Notes: generated from the sequence alone by a model not told the origin. A stretch of 25,024 bases of DNA from Deinococcus carri (GCF_039545055.1 NZ_BAABRP010000028.1:1-25024), one strand, 5' to 3'. Shown: positions 7,295 to 16,127, counted from the first letter of the stretch. Numbers and translations: made by a program.

Positions 7295-8236
7295 TCAGAG
7301 CGCATGGCCGCCCGTGTGGTTCAGCTTGAAGCTGACCTTGTACGTGTAGAAGCCGATCTCCGGGGCGACTTCCAGCGCGTACTGCAACTTGGGATCGTCC
7401 TCCAGGGCGATGATCAGGCCACGGACCTTCTGCCCAGGTTCCGCCACTTCCTTCTTGATGTACCCCATATACCGCTGAATCTGCCCTACCACCATATCCG
7501 TGGCCTTGCTGCGTTTCAGCTCGATGACCAGCAATTCGCTCTTGTCCTTCTTGACCGCCAGGATGTCGATGGGACCCGTCGCTGTCTGAAACTGCTGCCC
7601 GATGAGGTCGCCACTGTCATCCCTGTAGAGGTCGTAGTGTGACCCCAGTTCGGTGTGTGCCCAGTTCGTCACCAGGAAGTTTTCCAACTCCTTCTCGATT
7701 CCAAAGCTGGGATCAGGGATAGAGGCGACCATCGCCACCCCCCCTGCCGTGGACAACCCAGCTAGGGCAACGACCTCCGGGCCATACTCGGTCAGGTCGA
7801 TAATCGTCGTGATTCCGCCAGAGGAATTCTTGAGGGCCTGACTCATGTCTGCCCGTTTGATGGGCTGCGGGTGCCACTGCACAGCCCGCCGATGCGGCAA
7901 AGGCTCCCCCGCGAGGTACTGATAGGGGCCGGTCACTTCCCCCACTCGCACTTGCCCAGCGGTGCCGTCAGGCGACAGGATCACGTCACCTCCCTGAATG
8001 CCCTGGGCAATGCGCCACAGCGTCGTGGCGTACTGGCTGATGGTGCCCTTGGAACTGCTTGGGTTGGTAGCCTCCAGCCCTGGCCGGACCTGCTGCCGGA
8101 ACTCTGGCTCAGGCAGGGCCAGCAGGGGTGACAGGTCCTGCCCACTCGCGTCGTCAATGCCAATAAAGCCGCCCTGAAGGGCCTGCGCCGCAAACTGGCT
8201 GCCCTTGCCCAGCATGACCTTGTAGTAGTTCGGCAT
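7295..8236 (-). CDS. PUA/EVE-like + NucS-like nuclease (type IV restriction-like)
   Basis: A 313-residue protein. The C-terminal half (about 175-300) resembles the NucS/DUF91 nuclease fold: an IEKELENFLV helix, D224 in GPIDILAV, E239-L-K241 in LLVIELKRSK, and Q252 in GQIQRYMGY. These are the expected PD-(D/E)XK residues. The N-terminal half includes LWRIAQGIQGGDVILSPDG and a strand-rich stretch RVGEVTGPYQY, then RRAVQW, reminiscent of PUA/EVE-like domains that recognise modified bases. The combination suggests a modification-dependent nuclease, as in type IV restriction. It starts 12 bases after hsdS with GGAGG just upstream, so it is very likely in the hsdM-hsdS operon. Domain calls are from pattern, not search. 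Confidence 0.75.
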   Translation of the reverse strand: MPNYYKVMLGKGSQFAAQALQGGFIGIDDASGQDLSPLLALPEPEFRQQVRPGLEATNPSSSKGTISQYATTLWRIAQGIQGGDVILSPDGTAGQVRVGEVTGPYQYLAGEPLPHRRAVQWHPQPIKRADMSQALKNSSGGITTIIDLTEYGPEVVALAGLSTAGGVAMVASIPDPSFGIEKELENFLVTNWAHTELGSHYDLYRDDSGDLIGQQFQTATGPIDILAVKKDKSELLVIELKRSKATDMVVGQIQRYMGYIKKEVAEPGQKVRGLIIALEDDPKLQYALEVAPEIGFYTYKVSFKLNHTGGHAL

Positions 8237-8248
8237 ACCCCTCCGCTC

Positions 8249-9802
8249 TCAATCCTCGAACAGGCCAACTTGCCGCGAACCTTCTGCCCGTGCCTGCCCG
8301 CGCTCTTGCAGCAGCCGCACTGCTTCTTGCTCATTTAGGGCCGTGGGAATGGTCCGCGCTTTTGGAGGACGCCCCCGCCGCTTAGGTTCCGCCACTTCCC
8401 CCGCCCCTTCCGCCTGTGCTTTCGGCGGCCTGCCCCGGCGTTTCGGCTCCGCGCCGTCCTCGCCTGCTGCCTTGCCCGGCTTGCGCCCGCGCTTCGGCTT
8501 CTGGCCTTCCGCCGCCCGCTGTGCCCGGATGCGTTCCAGCAGTACCGACGCCGGTTCGTCCGCCGGGTCCTGCGGCACCAGTTCGCCCCGGAATGCTTTG
8601 GCGAACAGCGCAGGCGTCAGCCGCTCAAAGGCCGCCAGCGCCGCCGCGTACCGCTGCTCCAGGCGGTCCGCCAGCGCAAAGAGGGCTTCCACCCGCCGCA
8701 CGATTTCCGCCTGTTCTGGGAGGGGGGGGAGAGGTAACAGAAATTGAGCGAGTGAAGCCCCAGTGAAGTGTTTGATGGTGGTTCCGGTGAAGTAGTCTTC
8801 CAGTCTCCCAGAATCCGCAGCGTGCTTGAGGCAGAACGTCAACCAATCGGCATTAAGTTCAGACCCCACACGCACCCGATGTAGAGCTTTCTGGTAGACA
8901 AATTGACCGTCTTCGCCATTCCAGACAGCACACCGGCCCGGCTCGCCACCCTCACAAATAAGAACGTCTCCGCGCTTGACCGAAAGCGCAGTTCGTTCAG
9001 CATCCTCAACGCGAAGGCTTGCTACATCATCAAGCTGAAAGCCAAACCAGCGAACGTTGACGTTTCGTAGGTAAGGCGTCAGAGTCCCCGTGTTTTTGCT
9101 TTGGTCCAGCATCTTGCCAAGTCTTGAGAGGGCAACTTGATTGAGAGGTTTTTCCTCCCACTCCGCATCCCCACCCCCTCTCCACTCCCGCGTCAACTCC
9201 CCGCTCACCGCCGCGCTCAGCACCGCCTGCCTCAACTGCTTGACCAGCTTCGGCACGCGCTCCAGCCGCTCCCGGCCCGCCTCCACGCGGGTGAGGAGGG
9301 CGTCGAGCTTGTCGGCAATGCGGATTTGCTCGGGGAGGGGGGCCAGTATGAAAGGAGCTTCCCGCCCTGCGTCCGTGCCGAGACGTGGCATGTTCATTCC
9401 GTGACTGACGGTGCTAACATATCTTAGGAACTCGGGATGCTTGAGCCAATAGAAGACGAAGCGGCCATCAAGATTTGCCCCTGCTTTGATAGGAATAATT
9501 TCCGTGGTGCAGTAGCCATCACCATCAGCCAGCACGACTTTATTTAGGTATGGACGAAGTTTTCCATAAAGTACGTCGCCCGCCAAGAAACGGTTTTTGG
9601 TGCTTCTGGAGTCTCTCTCCTGAAATGTAGCCCGCTGGACGATTTTCGAGGAATCCTTCTCAATGTCTTCCAGCTCCAAAACCCAGGCATCTGCTGGAAT
9701 CTCGTGCGGCTCGGCCTTTTCGGTGCGGCCATAATCCACAACGTCACCCAACGTCGTCTCTACCCATCCCTCCGGCAGACCTTCTCTCCCCTCCCCGGTC
9801 AC
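8249..9802 (-). CDS. hsdS: Type I restriction-modification specificity subunit HsdS
   Basis: A 517-residue specificity subunit that sets the bipartite DNA target for methylation and restriction. The plan is classical: target recognition domain 1 (about 10-150), the first conserved helical spacer starting APLPEQIRIADKLDALL (154-170) through LSAAVSGELTREW, domain 2 (about 215-355), and the second spacer PLPPLPEQAEIVRRVEALFA through FAKAFRGELVPQD. An unusual basic tail follows: three copies of an AT-hook-like motif at 436-444, 453-461 and 473-481 (PKRGRKPGK, then PKRRGRPPK twice). The protein ends in VGLFED. It overlaps the end of hsdM by four bases (ATGA), showing translational coupling. The target cannot be read from sequence. 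Confidence 0.93.
   Translation of the reverse strand: MTGEGREGLPEGWVETTLGDVVDYGRTEKAEPHEIPADAWVLELEDIEKDSSKIVQRATFQERDSRSTKNRFLAGDVLYGKLRPYLNKVVLADGDGYCTTEIIPIKAGANLDGRFVFYWLKHPEFLRYVSTVSHGMNMPRLGTDAGREAPFILAPLPEQIRIADKLDALLTRVEAGRERLERVPKLVKQLRQAVLSAAVSGELTREWRGGGDAEWEEKPLNQVALSRLGKMLDQSKNTGTLTPYLRNVNVRWFGFQLDDVASLRVEDAERTALSVKRGDVLICEGGEPGRCAVWNGEDGQFVYQKALHRVRVGSELNADWLTFCLKHAADSGRLEDYFTGTTIKHFTGASLAQFLLPLPPLPEQAEIVRRVEALFALADRLEQRYAAALAAFERLTPALFAKAFRGELVPQDPADEPASVLLERIRAQRAAEGQKPKRGRKPGKAAGEDGAEPKRRGRPPKAQAEGAGEVAEPKRRGRPPKARTIPTALNEQEAVRLLQERGQARAEGSRQVGLFED
8360..8497 (-). repeat. Repeat encoding three AT-hook-like motifs in the HsdS tail
   Basis: The tail of hsdS holds three repeats: codons at 8497-8471 (PKRGRKPGK), 8446-8420 (PKRRGRPPK) and 8386-8360 (PKRRGRPPK). 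They are separated by acidic/alanine linkers (AAGEDGAE and AQAEGAGEVAE). The last two are identical in protein sequence and about 60 bases apart, consistent with internal duplication. Confidence 0.8.
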
Positions 9803-11283
9803 GCCAGCACCCCAACCGCTTCCAAGTCCTCCTCCGTAGCTCCCAGTTCCAGCAGGATGCTCTGCATCTCGGCCAGGGCGGCTTCCAGTTCGGTGATGAC
9901 GCTGCTCGCCAGGACCGTGGGTTCGGGCAGGTCACCCTGAGAGGCGGTGTCGTCCTTGAGCCACGAAATATCCAGGCTGTCCCCACGCTCGGCGATCTGC
10001 TCGCGGGTGAAGCGGCGGAAACGGCCTTCGGGTCCGGTGTCGGTACGGGCGGCGAGGGCTTCGGAGCCGCCGCAGGGGTCAGGACCGAAGGCCGCCTCGA
10101 ACTCCGCGAAGTGCCCCCGGGTCAGGGGCGTGCGCTTGCCGAATTGCGGCATGTTGGCCCGCAGGTCATACACCCAGACCTCTCCCGTGTTGCCCCTGTC
10201 GCCCTTCCCGCGTGTGAAGAACAGGACGTTGGTTTTCACACCCTGCGCGTAGAAGATGCCCGTGGGCAGCCGCAGGATGGTGTGCAGGTTGCACTTGTCC
10301 ATCAGGTCGGCCCTGATCTGCTTGCCGATGCCGCTCTCGAACAGCACGTTGTCAGGCAGCACGACAGCGGCCCGCCCCCCAGGCTTCAAGGCGCGGTAGA
10401 TGTGTTGCAGGAAGGCGAATTGCTTGTTGCTCGTGGGGAAGGTGAAGTCGGTGCGGGTGGGCAGGCCGCCCCCCTTCTTGGTGCCGAAGGGCGGATTGCT
10501 TAGGATCAGGGTGGCGGGCGGGAGCTTCTCCCCCTCGCTGCCCAGGGTGTCGCCCAGGCGGATGCCTGCACCCTGCGGATCGTAGTCCAGCCCATGCAGC
10601 AGCAGGTTCATCAGGGCGAGGCGGTGCGTGTCCTGCACCAGCTCCATGCCGTAGAAGGTGTCGCGGCGGTACTTGCGCTGCTGCGCCTCGGTCCAGCCCT
10701 CCGGGTCACTGCTGCGGCGGATATCGTGGTTCGCGGCGATCAGGAAGCCGCCCGTGCCTGCGGCAGGGTCCTGAATCACGTCGTCTAACGTCGGCTTCAT
10801 GACGGCGACGATGGACTCGATGAGGGGGCGGGGGGTGAAGTACTGTCCGGCACCGCTCTTCTTCTCGTTGGCGTTCTTCTCCAGCAGCCCCTCGTACAGG
10901 TCACCCAGGCCCTCCTCCTTGGCGCTGTACCAGTCGAGATTCGACATAGCGGTCACAAGCGTGTTCAGCGTGGTGGGCTTGCGGATGATGGTGGCGGCGT
11001 TCGCGTAGATTTCCTGAATCAGGCCACCCGTGTCGGTGCCGAGGTGCAGCAGCAGCCCCTTGTAGAAGTTGAGCTGGTCAAGACCGCTGCGCCGGGCGAG
11101 GTCAGCCCAGCGGTAACCCTCGGGGAGCTGGTCTTCGGTGCCGGTTTCCTCGGCCATCTTGAGAAATAGCAGGTAGGTCAGCTCGGTAACGTACTGGTGG
11201 TAGGTCACGCCGTCGTCTTTGAGGACATTGCAGAGGTTCCAGAGCTTCTGCACGATGTCGCGGGTGGTCTGGGGCTGGGTCAT
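9799..11283 (-). CDS. hsdM: Type I restriction-modification methyltransferase HsdM
   Basis: A 494-residue N6-adenine DNA methyltransferase. An N-terminal HsdM helical domain (QKLWNLCNVLKDDGVTYHQY, 12-31) is followed by the catalytic domain: GAGQYFTPR (144-152), the SAM-binding motif DPAAGTGGF (172-180) and the catalytic NPPF (263-266). With HsdS it methylates the target to protect host DNA. ATG 11283 is chosen because AGGA lies six bases upstream and the sequence starts MTQPQTTRDIVQKLW, typical of the family. An in-frame start at 11373 would add 30 atypical residues. Unusually, hsdR is not contiguous: it lies more than 1.4 kb upstream, beyond an oppositely oriented AT-rich gene. HsdM heads the minus-strand operon with hsdS. 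Confidence 0.95.
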   Translation of the reverse strand: MTQPQTTRDIVQKLWNLCNVLKDDGVTYHQYVTELTYLLFLKMAEETGTEDQLPEGYRWADLARRSGLDQLNFYKGLLLHLGTDTGGLIQEIYANAATIIRKPTTLNTLVTAMSNLDWYSAKEEGLGDLYEGLLEKNANEKKSGAGQYFTPRPLIESIVAVMKPTLDDVIQDPAAGTGGFLIAANHDIRRSSDPEGWTEAQQRKYRRDTFYGMELVQDTHRLALMNLLLHGLDYDPQGAGIRLGDTLGSEGEKLPPATLILSNPPFGTKKGGGLPTRTDFTFPTSNKQFAFLQHIYRALKPGGRAAVVLPDNVLFESGIGKQIRADLMDKCNLHTILRLPTGIFYAQGVKTNVLFFTRGKGDRGNTGEVWVYDLRANMPQFGKRTPLTRGHFAEFEAAFGPDPCGGSEALAARTDTGPEGRFRRFTREQIAERGDSLDISWLKDDTASQGDLPEPTVLASSVITELEAALAEMQSILLELGATEEDLEAVGVLA

Positions 11284-11322
11284 CGTTGTTCCTATTCTGC
11301 CGCACATCTCACCCAAGCAAAC

Positions 11323-11392
11323 GCTACCCTGGGAAGCGCGTCCAGAGGGGCTACCCTTGGCGCTCAAGGCCACTTTTCACAGCTACCTCTGG
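11323..11392. promoter_or_regulatory. Three imperfect repeats in the hsdM / AT-rich gene divergent region
   Basis: Read on the minus strand, the divergent gap holds CCAGAGGTAGC, CCAAGGGTAGC and CCCAGGGTAGC (at about 11392, 11360 and 11333). They are spaced roughly 30 bases apart, giving a loose consensus CCARGGGTAGC. They lie upstream of both hsdM and the AT-rich gene, where a regulator could act on both. Binding is inference. Confidence 0.3.
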
Positions 11393-11433
11393 TGTCTCCT
11401 GTCCTCTTGTCTTATACACCTAGGAGTTAAATC

Positions 11434-12660
11434 ATGTCTCCGAAGCTCACTTTTGCGGATTTAATAGAGGATCATACTGGAATTGCATTAGCACCCGCAA
11501 GCATGCACTTTTTTGACAAGATGAATAACGACGATTTAGGCAGACTAGGAAATTACGTCCACGAGCGCTCAAGCGAATTGCTTCTTGACGAAACATCAAA
11601 CAGCAGCGCACATGATTACTTCGTGTTTCCTCGTAACGGCAGTACGACTCCTTTGCTTGGCGGGGCGAGACGAGGTTCACAATCTTCCAGATCACCAGAG
11701 TACAAAACTATTTCTGCCAATCTCTTCTCGGTACTTCTGTATTACCCTAGGGTGGCTGTATACGATGGTATTGAATACTACCTTGATTACTTCCGACTAG
11801 GTTATATGTCCAACAGGACATACCATCTCAAACCTTGGTATAAGCAAAATGTAGTAAACATACTAAAATTCTACTGTGACTCAAGGGAGCTAATAAGAAG
11901 TGGGGCACTATTAGTGATCCCCAGAGGAATGCAAGATTACAGAAAAGATCTTGTAAATCTTCCCTTTATAGATCATATTTACCCCACTATACGCGAGAGA
12001 CTGGAGTATTATGATGAGGACAGATCCTTATATTCAATAAATGATGTTATTTGGGATACGAATGATTTGTGGTATCTGATGAGTTTATGCGGAAGATTTA
12101 ACCTTAATCCAGTGTTAGACACAAGATACTACCAAATAATGTTTGAATCTCTAAGTAAATCTTTGGAATTAGAAATAAATGCACAAGGCGGAATCAGATT
12201 ACAAGAGGCGCGTTTGATACTTCCCTGGCTACAAAGAATAGACGGTCGTAGCTTTTACGAATTATACTCAAGTACCCAATTTGATAGCTTTCGCAGCTCA
12301 ATGAGAACTATAATAAATGAGACGAGTAGACTAAATTACCCTGAGCTAGAATTGAAAACAATAGTAGATGAATATCTAGCAGACATAGTATATAACATGC
12401 AAAATTCTAATAAGTCCCGCCAGAAAGATAAAATATGGGGAGCGTGGCAAGATATTGTAATAGGGGCAGTTGGCGGGACTTTAGTTGGCTTAGCAAATCC
12501 CTCTTGGAGCGATCCAACAGGAAAAGTTCTTGGTGGGGCCGTTATTGGAGCGGGGGCCAAAATCTTACTAGATTGGCTTGCGGACAGGCACAGCAACAGA
12601 GGTAACGCTGTCTTGCGTGGCATCTACTCTAAAATGCTTTTTAAAGAAAACTGCATTTAA
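11434..12660 (+). CDS. AT-rich orphan protein with glycine-zipper-like C terminus, within the type I locus
   Basis: A 408-residue protein I do not recognise. ATG 11434 follows TAGGAG by a few bases. Most of the chain (1-330) looks soluble and helical, rich in Tyr, Asn and Arg. A charged stretch (SNKSRQKDK) follows, then two glycine-rich apolar segments: IVIGAVGGTLVGLA (341-354) and KVLGGAVIGAGAKILLDWLA (364-383). GxxxG spacings suggest helices that could pack in a membrane or an oligomer. The gene is obviously AT-rich, with many AGA, ATA and TTA codons, unlike the GC-rich restriction genes on both sides, and it is transcribed against them. This points to separate acquisition. A defence effector that acts on membranes is possible but unproven. 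Confidence 0.85.
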   Translation: MSPKLTFADLIEDHTGIALAPASMHFFDKMNNDDLGRLGNYVHERSSELLLDETSNSSAHDYFVFPRNGSTTPLLGGARRGSQSSRSPEYKTISANLFSVLLYYPRVAVYDGIEYYLDYFRLGYMSNRTYHLKPWYKQNVVNILKFYCDSRELIRSGALLVIPRGMQDYRKDLVNLPFIDHIYPTIRERLEYYDEDRSLYSINDVIWDTNDLWYLMSLCGRFNLNPVLDTRYYQIMFESLSKSLELEINAQGGIRLQEARLILPWLQRIDGRSFYELYSSTQFDSFRSSMRTIINETSRLNYPELELKTIVDEYLADIVYNMQNSNKSRQKDKIWGAWQDIVIGAVGGTLVGLANPSWSDPTGKVLGGAVIGAGAKILLDWLADRHSNRGNAVLRGIYSKMLFKENCI

Positions 12661-12708
12661 GAAACACCTACCAAGGAGTTGCTTAAGGCGTAGGCTGCGG
12701 ACTGTAGG

Positions 12709-15700
12709 TCACGCCGCCCAGATCGCCTCGTTGAATCTGCGCAGCGTGTCGAGCAACTCCCCCTCAAACAGCCGGTCGAGTCGTTTTCTACCTCCCATCT
12801 CCCGCCGGAAGATGAAATCGGGGTCGTCGAGTGCCGCCTCGTCCACCAGACCGTTGGCCTTGGTCTGCCGGGCCAGCGTCCTGAGCCAGTTCTCCTGCGG
12901 TTTCGTCCAGGTCCTGGAGGCAAGCAGCTTGCTCAGAGCGCGGTCCACCCGCTGGTCGAAGGGCACGAGGTCCTCCCCCAGCGCCGCCTGCCGGATGTAC
13001 CCAATCAGCCGGGCGGCCATCTCCTGATTGGTCAGTTCCTTCCACGCGGTGTCGAGATTCGCAGGAGTGAAACCCTGTCCCCGCAAGGCCAGTTCCAGTT
13101 GGCGCAGGTCCTGGCGCGTGAGGTCGGCCGGTCGCGTGAGCACCGTGGTCAGGGCCGCAAGGTCATCCGGGTTCTCCCGCACGTACTTCCTGAACGCCTC
13201 CAGGTAGTCGTCCGGGCGCACCAGCCCCTCACCGTACCCGGTTTCCGTGCCTATGAGCCGGTCGGCGTGGTGGGAGATGACGATGGGCTGCGCTTGCCCC
13301 TGGCGCACCTGATCAAGAATCTCCGTGAGGCCCAAGTGTTGGGTAAACCACGCGGCCACCTGGTCCGGCGACTCCCGGCCGAGCATTCCCAGAAAGTCCT
13401 CGACGGTCATCCCGCCGCTCACGGTCTGAAAGTCCTGCCGCTCAGCGTCGGTCATGCGCCTGCGGCGGCGCTGGAACTTGGCGGCGAACTGGCGCAGAGC
13501 TTCCTCCCGCGCCTCCCCCTGCGTTCCCTGCACCTCGGCGATCAGCCGCGCGAAGGGGATGTCCACCTTCGTCACCACCGGCTTCATCTCCGTGATGTCC
13601 TTCAACGCGTCGTAGAGGCCCACGGCGTCGAAGATGCGGAAGTGGGTCTTCTGGAGCCGGTCACAGGGCCTCGTGGCGCGGCCCAGCATCTGGTCATACA
13701 GGATGCGGCTGCGGACGCGGCGCAAGAACACCAGGTTGCAGATTTCCGGCACGTCGATGCCGGTCGTGAGCAGGTCCACCGTAACGGCCACATTGGGCAG
13801 CCTCTCGTTCTTGTACTTGCGGATCATGCCCAGGGGATCGTCCACCGTGCCGGTGATCTTCGCCACGGCGTCGTTGTCCACACTTCCCAGCGCGTCTGCG
13901 AACGCGGCCTTGAGGAGCTGCACCACCAGGTCGGCATGGGCGTCGTTGGCGCAGAAGATCAGGGTCTTCTCGTCGAAGGTCGGATCGAGGTGCTGGGCCA
14001 GGAACTTGCACACTTCCTCGTTGAAACTCCTGGTGATCACCTTGCGGTTGAAGGCGTCCACGTCGAAGTGCAGCTCGTCCGGGGCGTAGACCGTACTCAG
14101 CTCGCCCGTGCTCTGGTCGAACACGTCCACCGCCTCGCCCTGCTCCCAGCGGATGCCGTGCTCCCCCAGTTCGGTCTTGATCCGGATGGGCGGCTCGTGG
14201 TCCACCAGATAGCCGTCCACCACCGCCTGCTGGTAGGAGTAGATGAACACCGGCTCCCCGAAAATCTGCACGGTTTGCAGGGCGGGGGTGGCAGTCAGGC
14301 CGATGCGGGTGGCATCGAAATACTCCAGCACCCGGCGGTACTTGCTGAGGTAGTCCTCGCCGTCCCGGAACGTAAGTTCGGTGTCCGACATCTCCCGGTC
14401 GAGCAGGTACCCCCGGTGGGCCTCGTCTACGATGATGCAGTCGTAGGTGTCGATGGGGAGAGGAGGTTGTCCCTCGGCGGGCGAGAAGACCCGGCTGACC
14501 ATGCTCTGCACCGTCGCCACGTGGACCACCGTGTCGGGACCTGGCTTCAAGTCGCCCAATTCGGCGAGGTTGTAGATGTCCGCAAAGTTCTGCACGCCCT
14601 CCATCCGGGTGTCCTTGAAGGCCCCGGCCGCCTGCTCGCCCAGGGAACGGCGGTCTACCAGGAAGAGCACCCGGTTCACCCGCTGCGTTTTCAGCAGGCG
14701 GTAGATCAGAGCGATACAGGTCTTGGTCTTCCCGGTACCCGTCGCCATCGCCACCAGAATCTGCCGCTGCTGCCGTCCCATCGCGGCTTCCACCGCCTCA
14801 ATCGCCTCACGTTGGTAGCGGCGAAGGGGGAACGCGAACTGGAAGGGCAGGGCTTCCAGCTTCTTCTGCGTCACCTGCGGGTCGTGCGCCAGCAGCCCTA
14901 GCAGCCCATCCGGTGTGTACCAGTCCATCAGCACACGCGGCAGGTTGTGGCTGTGCCGGGCGTCCCGGAACCAGATGCCGCTGAGCTGCTCGTGCTGCTT
15001 CAGGTAAGGCCGACCGTTCGCGGAGAACAGGAAGGGAATCTGATACTCGCCCCAGGGACCGCCCGGGAGAGTCAGACCTTCGAGCTTGAGCAGGTACTTG
15101 CTGTACCGCTCGGCCTGATCCAAGTTGCTGTAGACGTTCTTGTTCTTGCGCTTGGCCTCGATCACGCCAACGGGCGTCAGCCCCACGAACAGCACGTAAT
15201 CGGCATGCGTTCCCCCCGCGGCGGGCCACTCGGAAATGGCCCGGTTGCGGCCCTTTTCAGGCCGGGCACCCGAAGCGTAGGTCAGCCCCTCAGAGTCCGC
15301 TTCCCAGCCCGCCTCCCGGAGGGCCTGGTCGATCAACTTGCGGGTGTCGGCCTCGCTGAGGGCCACCAGTTGCGCGGCCTTCTGTGCGGCCTTGACGACA
15401 CTCTGCTTGGGGGCCGCCTGCTGTTCCGCCTGCCGCAGGGCGGTCTCGGCCACCTGTTCGGCAGCCTGTTCCTCCTGCTGGAGTTGCTGGGCCTCGGCGG
15501 GGCTGGGAATCGTCCTCGGCTCCACATAATCCGGCGTGTAGCTCGTGGAAAACGCCCTGCCCGTCACGGTGTAGTGCAGCCACAGGCCCAGTTGCCAGGC
15601 CAGCCTCAGGAGAAAGCGGGCGTCCTCCTCGGTTCCCTCGAACTCATGGTTGGCCCGGTTCCCCTGCTGCCGAATGGTGGTGAATAGGCGGAACACCTGC

Positions 15701-15939
15701 TCATTCAGCAGCCCCTCGCGCCGCAGCCGGTCCAGTCGGTCACGCTGACTCTCTCCCGGCTGCCAGACCCCGCTGCGTGCGGCCAGCACCTGCGCGAGCA
15801 GCTCCGCGAACTGCCGCAGCTTGATCATGCTGGTGTTGGCGTCGATGGGCAGGAGCCGTTCGGCCAGTTCTCCCAGCTTCGCCAGTGCCGGTTCGATCTC
15901 CTGAAGGTGGCTGAAGTTCGAGGAGGGGGGAGCCGTCAT
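12709..15939 (-). CDS. hsdR: Type I restriction endonuclease subunit HsdR (EcoEI-like)
   Basis: A 1076-residue motor and cleavage subunit. An N-terminal helical DUF4145-like region (about 15-130) is followed by an Ala/Gln-rich linker. The endonuclease domain has D247 (THADYVLF) and E261-A-K263 (VGVIEAKRKN). The helicase has Walker A ATGTGKT (399-405), DEAH (505-508) and LTATP (548-552). The helicase C domain has VTVDLLTTGIDVPE then QMLGRATR, and an EcoEI-type C-terminal domain ends the chain. With HsdM and HsdS it translocates and cuts unmethylated DNA. ATG 15939 is chosen for GGAG five bases upstream; a start at 15969 would add ten residues. The start overlaps a possible small gene by ATGA. 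It appears intact, so the restriction system is complete. Confidence 0.94.
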   Translation of the reverse strand: MTAPPSSNFSHLQEIEPALAKLGELAERLLPIDANTSMIKLRQFAELLAQVLAARSGVWQPGESQRDRLDRLRREGLLNEQVFRLFTTIRQQGNRANHEFEGTEEDARFLLRLAWQLGLWLHYTVTGRAFSTSYTPDYVEPRTIPSPAEAQQLQQEEQAAEQVAETALRQAEQQAAPKQSVVKAAQKAAQLVALSEADTRKLIDQALREAGWEADSEGLTYASGARPEKGRNRAISEWPAAGGTHADYVLFVGLTPVGVIEAKRKNKNVYSNLDQAERYSKYLLKLEGLTLPGGPWGEYQIPFLFSANGRPYLKQHEQLSGIWFRDARHSHNLPRVLMDWYTPDGLLGLLAHDPQVTQKKLEALPFQFAFPLRRYQREAIEAVEAAMGRQQRQILVAMATGTGKTKTCIALIYRLLKTQRVNRVLFLVDRRSLGEQAAGAFKDTRMEGVQNFADIYNLAELGDLKPGPDTVVHVATVQSMVSRVFSPAEGQPPLPIDTYDCIIVDEAHRGYLLDREMSDTELTFRDGEDYLSKYRRVLEYFDATRIGLTATPALQTVQIFGEPVFIYSYQQAVVDGYLVDHEPPIRIKTELGEHGIRWEQGEAVDVFDQSTGELSTVYAPDELHFDVDAFNRKVITRSFNEEVCKFLAQHLDPTFDEKTLIFCANDAHADLVVQLLKAAFADALGSVDNDAVAKITGTVDDPLGMIRKYKNERLPNVAVTVDLLTTGIDVPEICNLVFLRRVRSRILYDQMLGRATRPCDRLQKTHFRIFDAVGLYDALKDITEMKPVVTKVDIPFARLIAEVQGTQGEAREEALRQFAAKFQRRRRRMTDAERQDFQTVSGGMTVEDFLGMLGRESPDQVAAWFTQHLGLTEILDQVRQGQAQPIVISHHADRLIGTETGYGEGLVRPDDYLEAFRKYVRENPDDLAALTTVLTRPADLTRQDLRQLELALRGQGFTPANLDTAWKELTNQEMAARLIGYIRQAALGEDLVPFDQRVDRALSKLLASRTWTKPQENWLRTLARQTKANGLVDEAALDDPDFIFRREMGGRKRLDRLFEGELLDTLRRFNEAIWAA

Positions 15940-16121
15940 GCCTGCTCCGCGAGAGCCAGGCGACGCCAAACCGCCTGCCCCTGCCTGAACTGGGGAGCGT
16001 GAACCAAACCCCTATGTGGCTGCCCACGCCATGCGATCCATCCAGGCTTAGAGAGCTGGCCGGGCTGTTCAAGCAATCGCCACAGGGTACCGGCGACTGT
16101 CAGGACACTGGGGTGAGACAT
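15936..16121 (-). CDS. Possible small protein translationally coupled to hsdR
   Basis: A 61-residue open frame from ATG 16121 (MSHPSVLTVAGTLWRLL and onwards) to TGA at 15938-15936, overlapping the hsdR start as ATGA. That overlap, the same strand and the leaderless-type promoter directly before its ATG all argue that it is translated. The protein is basic and Trp-rich, with no motif I recognise. GC at third codon positions is only moderate, so it may instead be a chance frame in the hsdR leader. Confidence 0.4.
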   Translation of the reverse strand: MSHPSVLTVAGTLWRLLEQPGQLSKPGWIAWRGQPHRGLVHAPQFRQGQAVWRRLALAEQA

Positions 16122-16127
16122 GAGAGG

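Noticed and set aside
13099..14901. A 600-codon open frame on the plus strand
   Set aside because: It lies wholly antisense to hsdR, whose helicase motifs are intact. Its translation is rich in His, Val, Gly and Leu, as expected for a mirror frame of GC-rich coding DNA.
14947..15687. A 246-codon open frame on the plus strand
   Set aside because: Antisense to the nuclease domain and linker of HsdR; Leu/Gly-rich runs mirror the Ala/Gln-rich linker.
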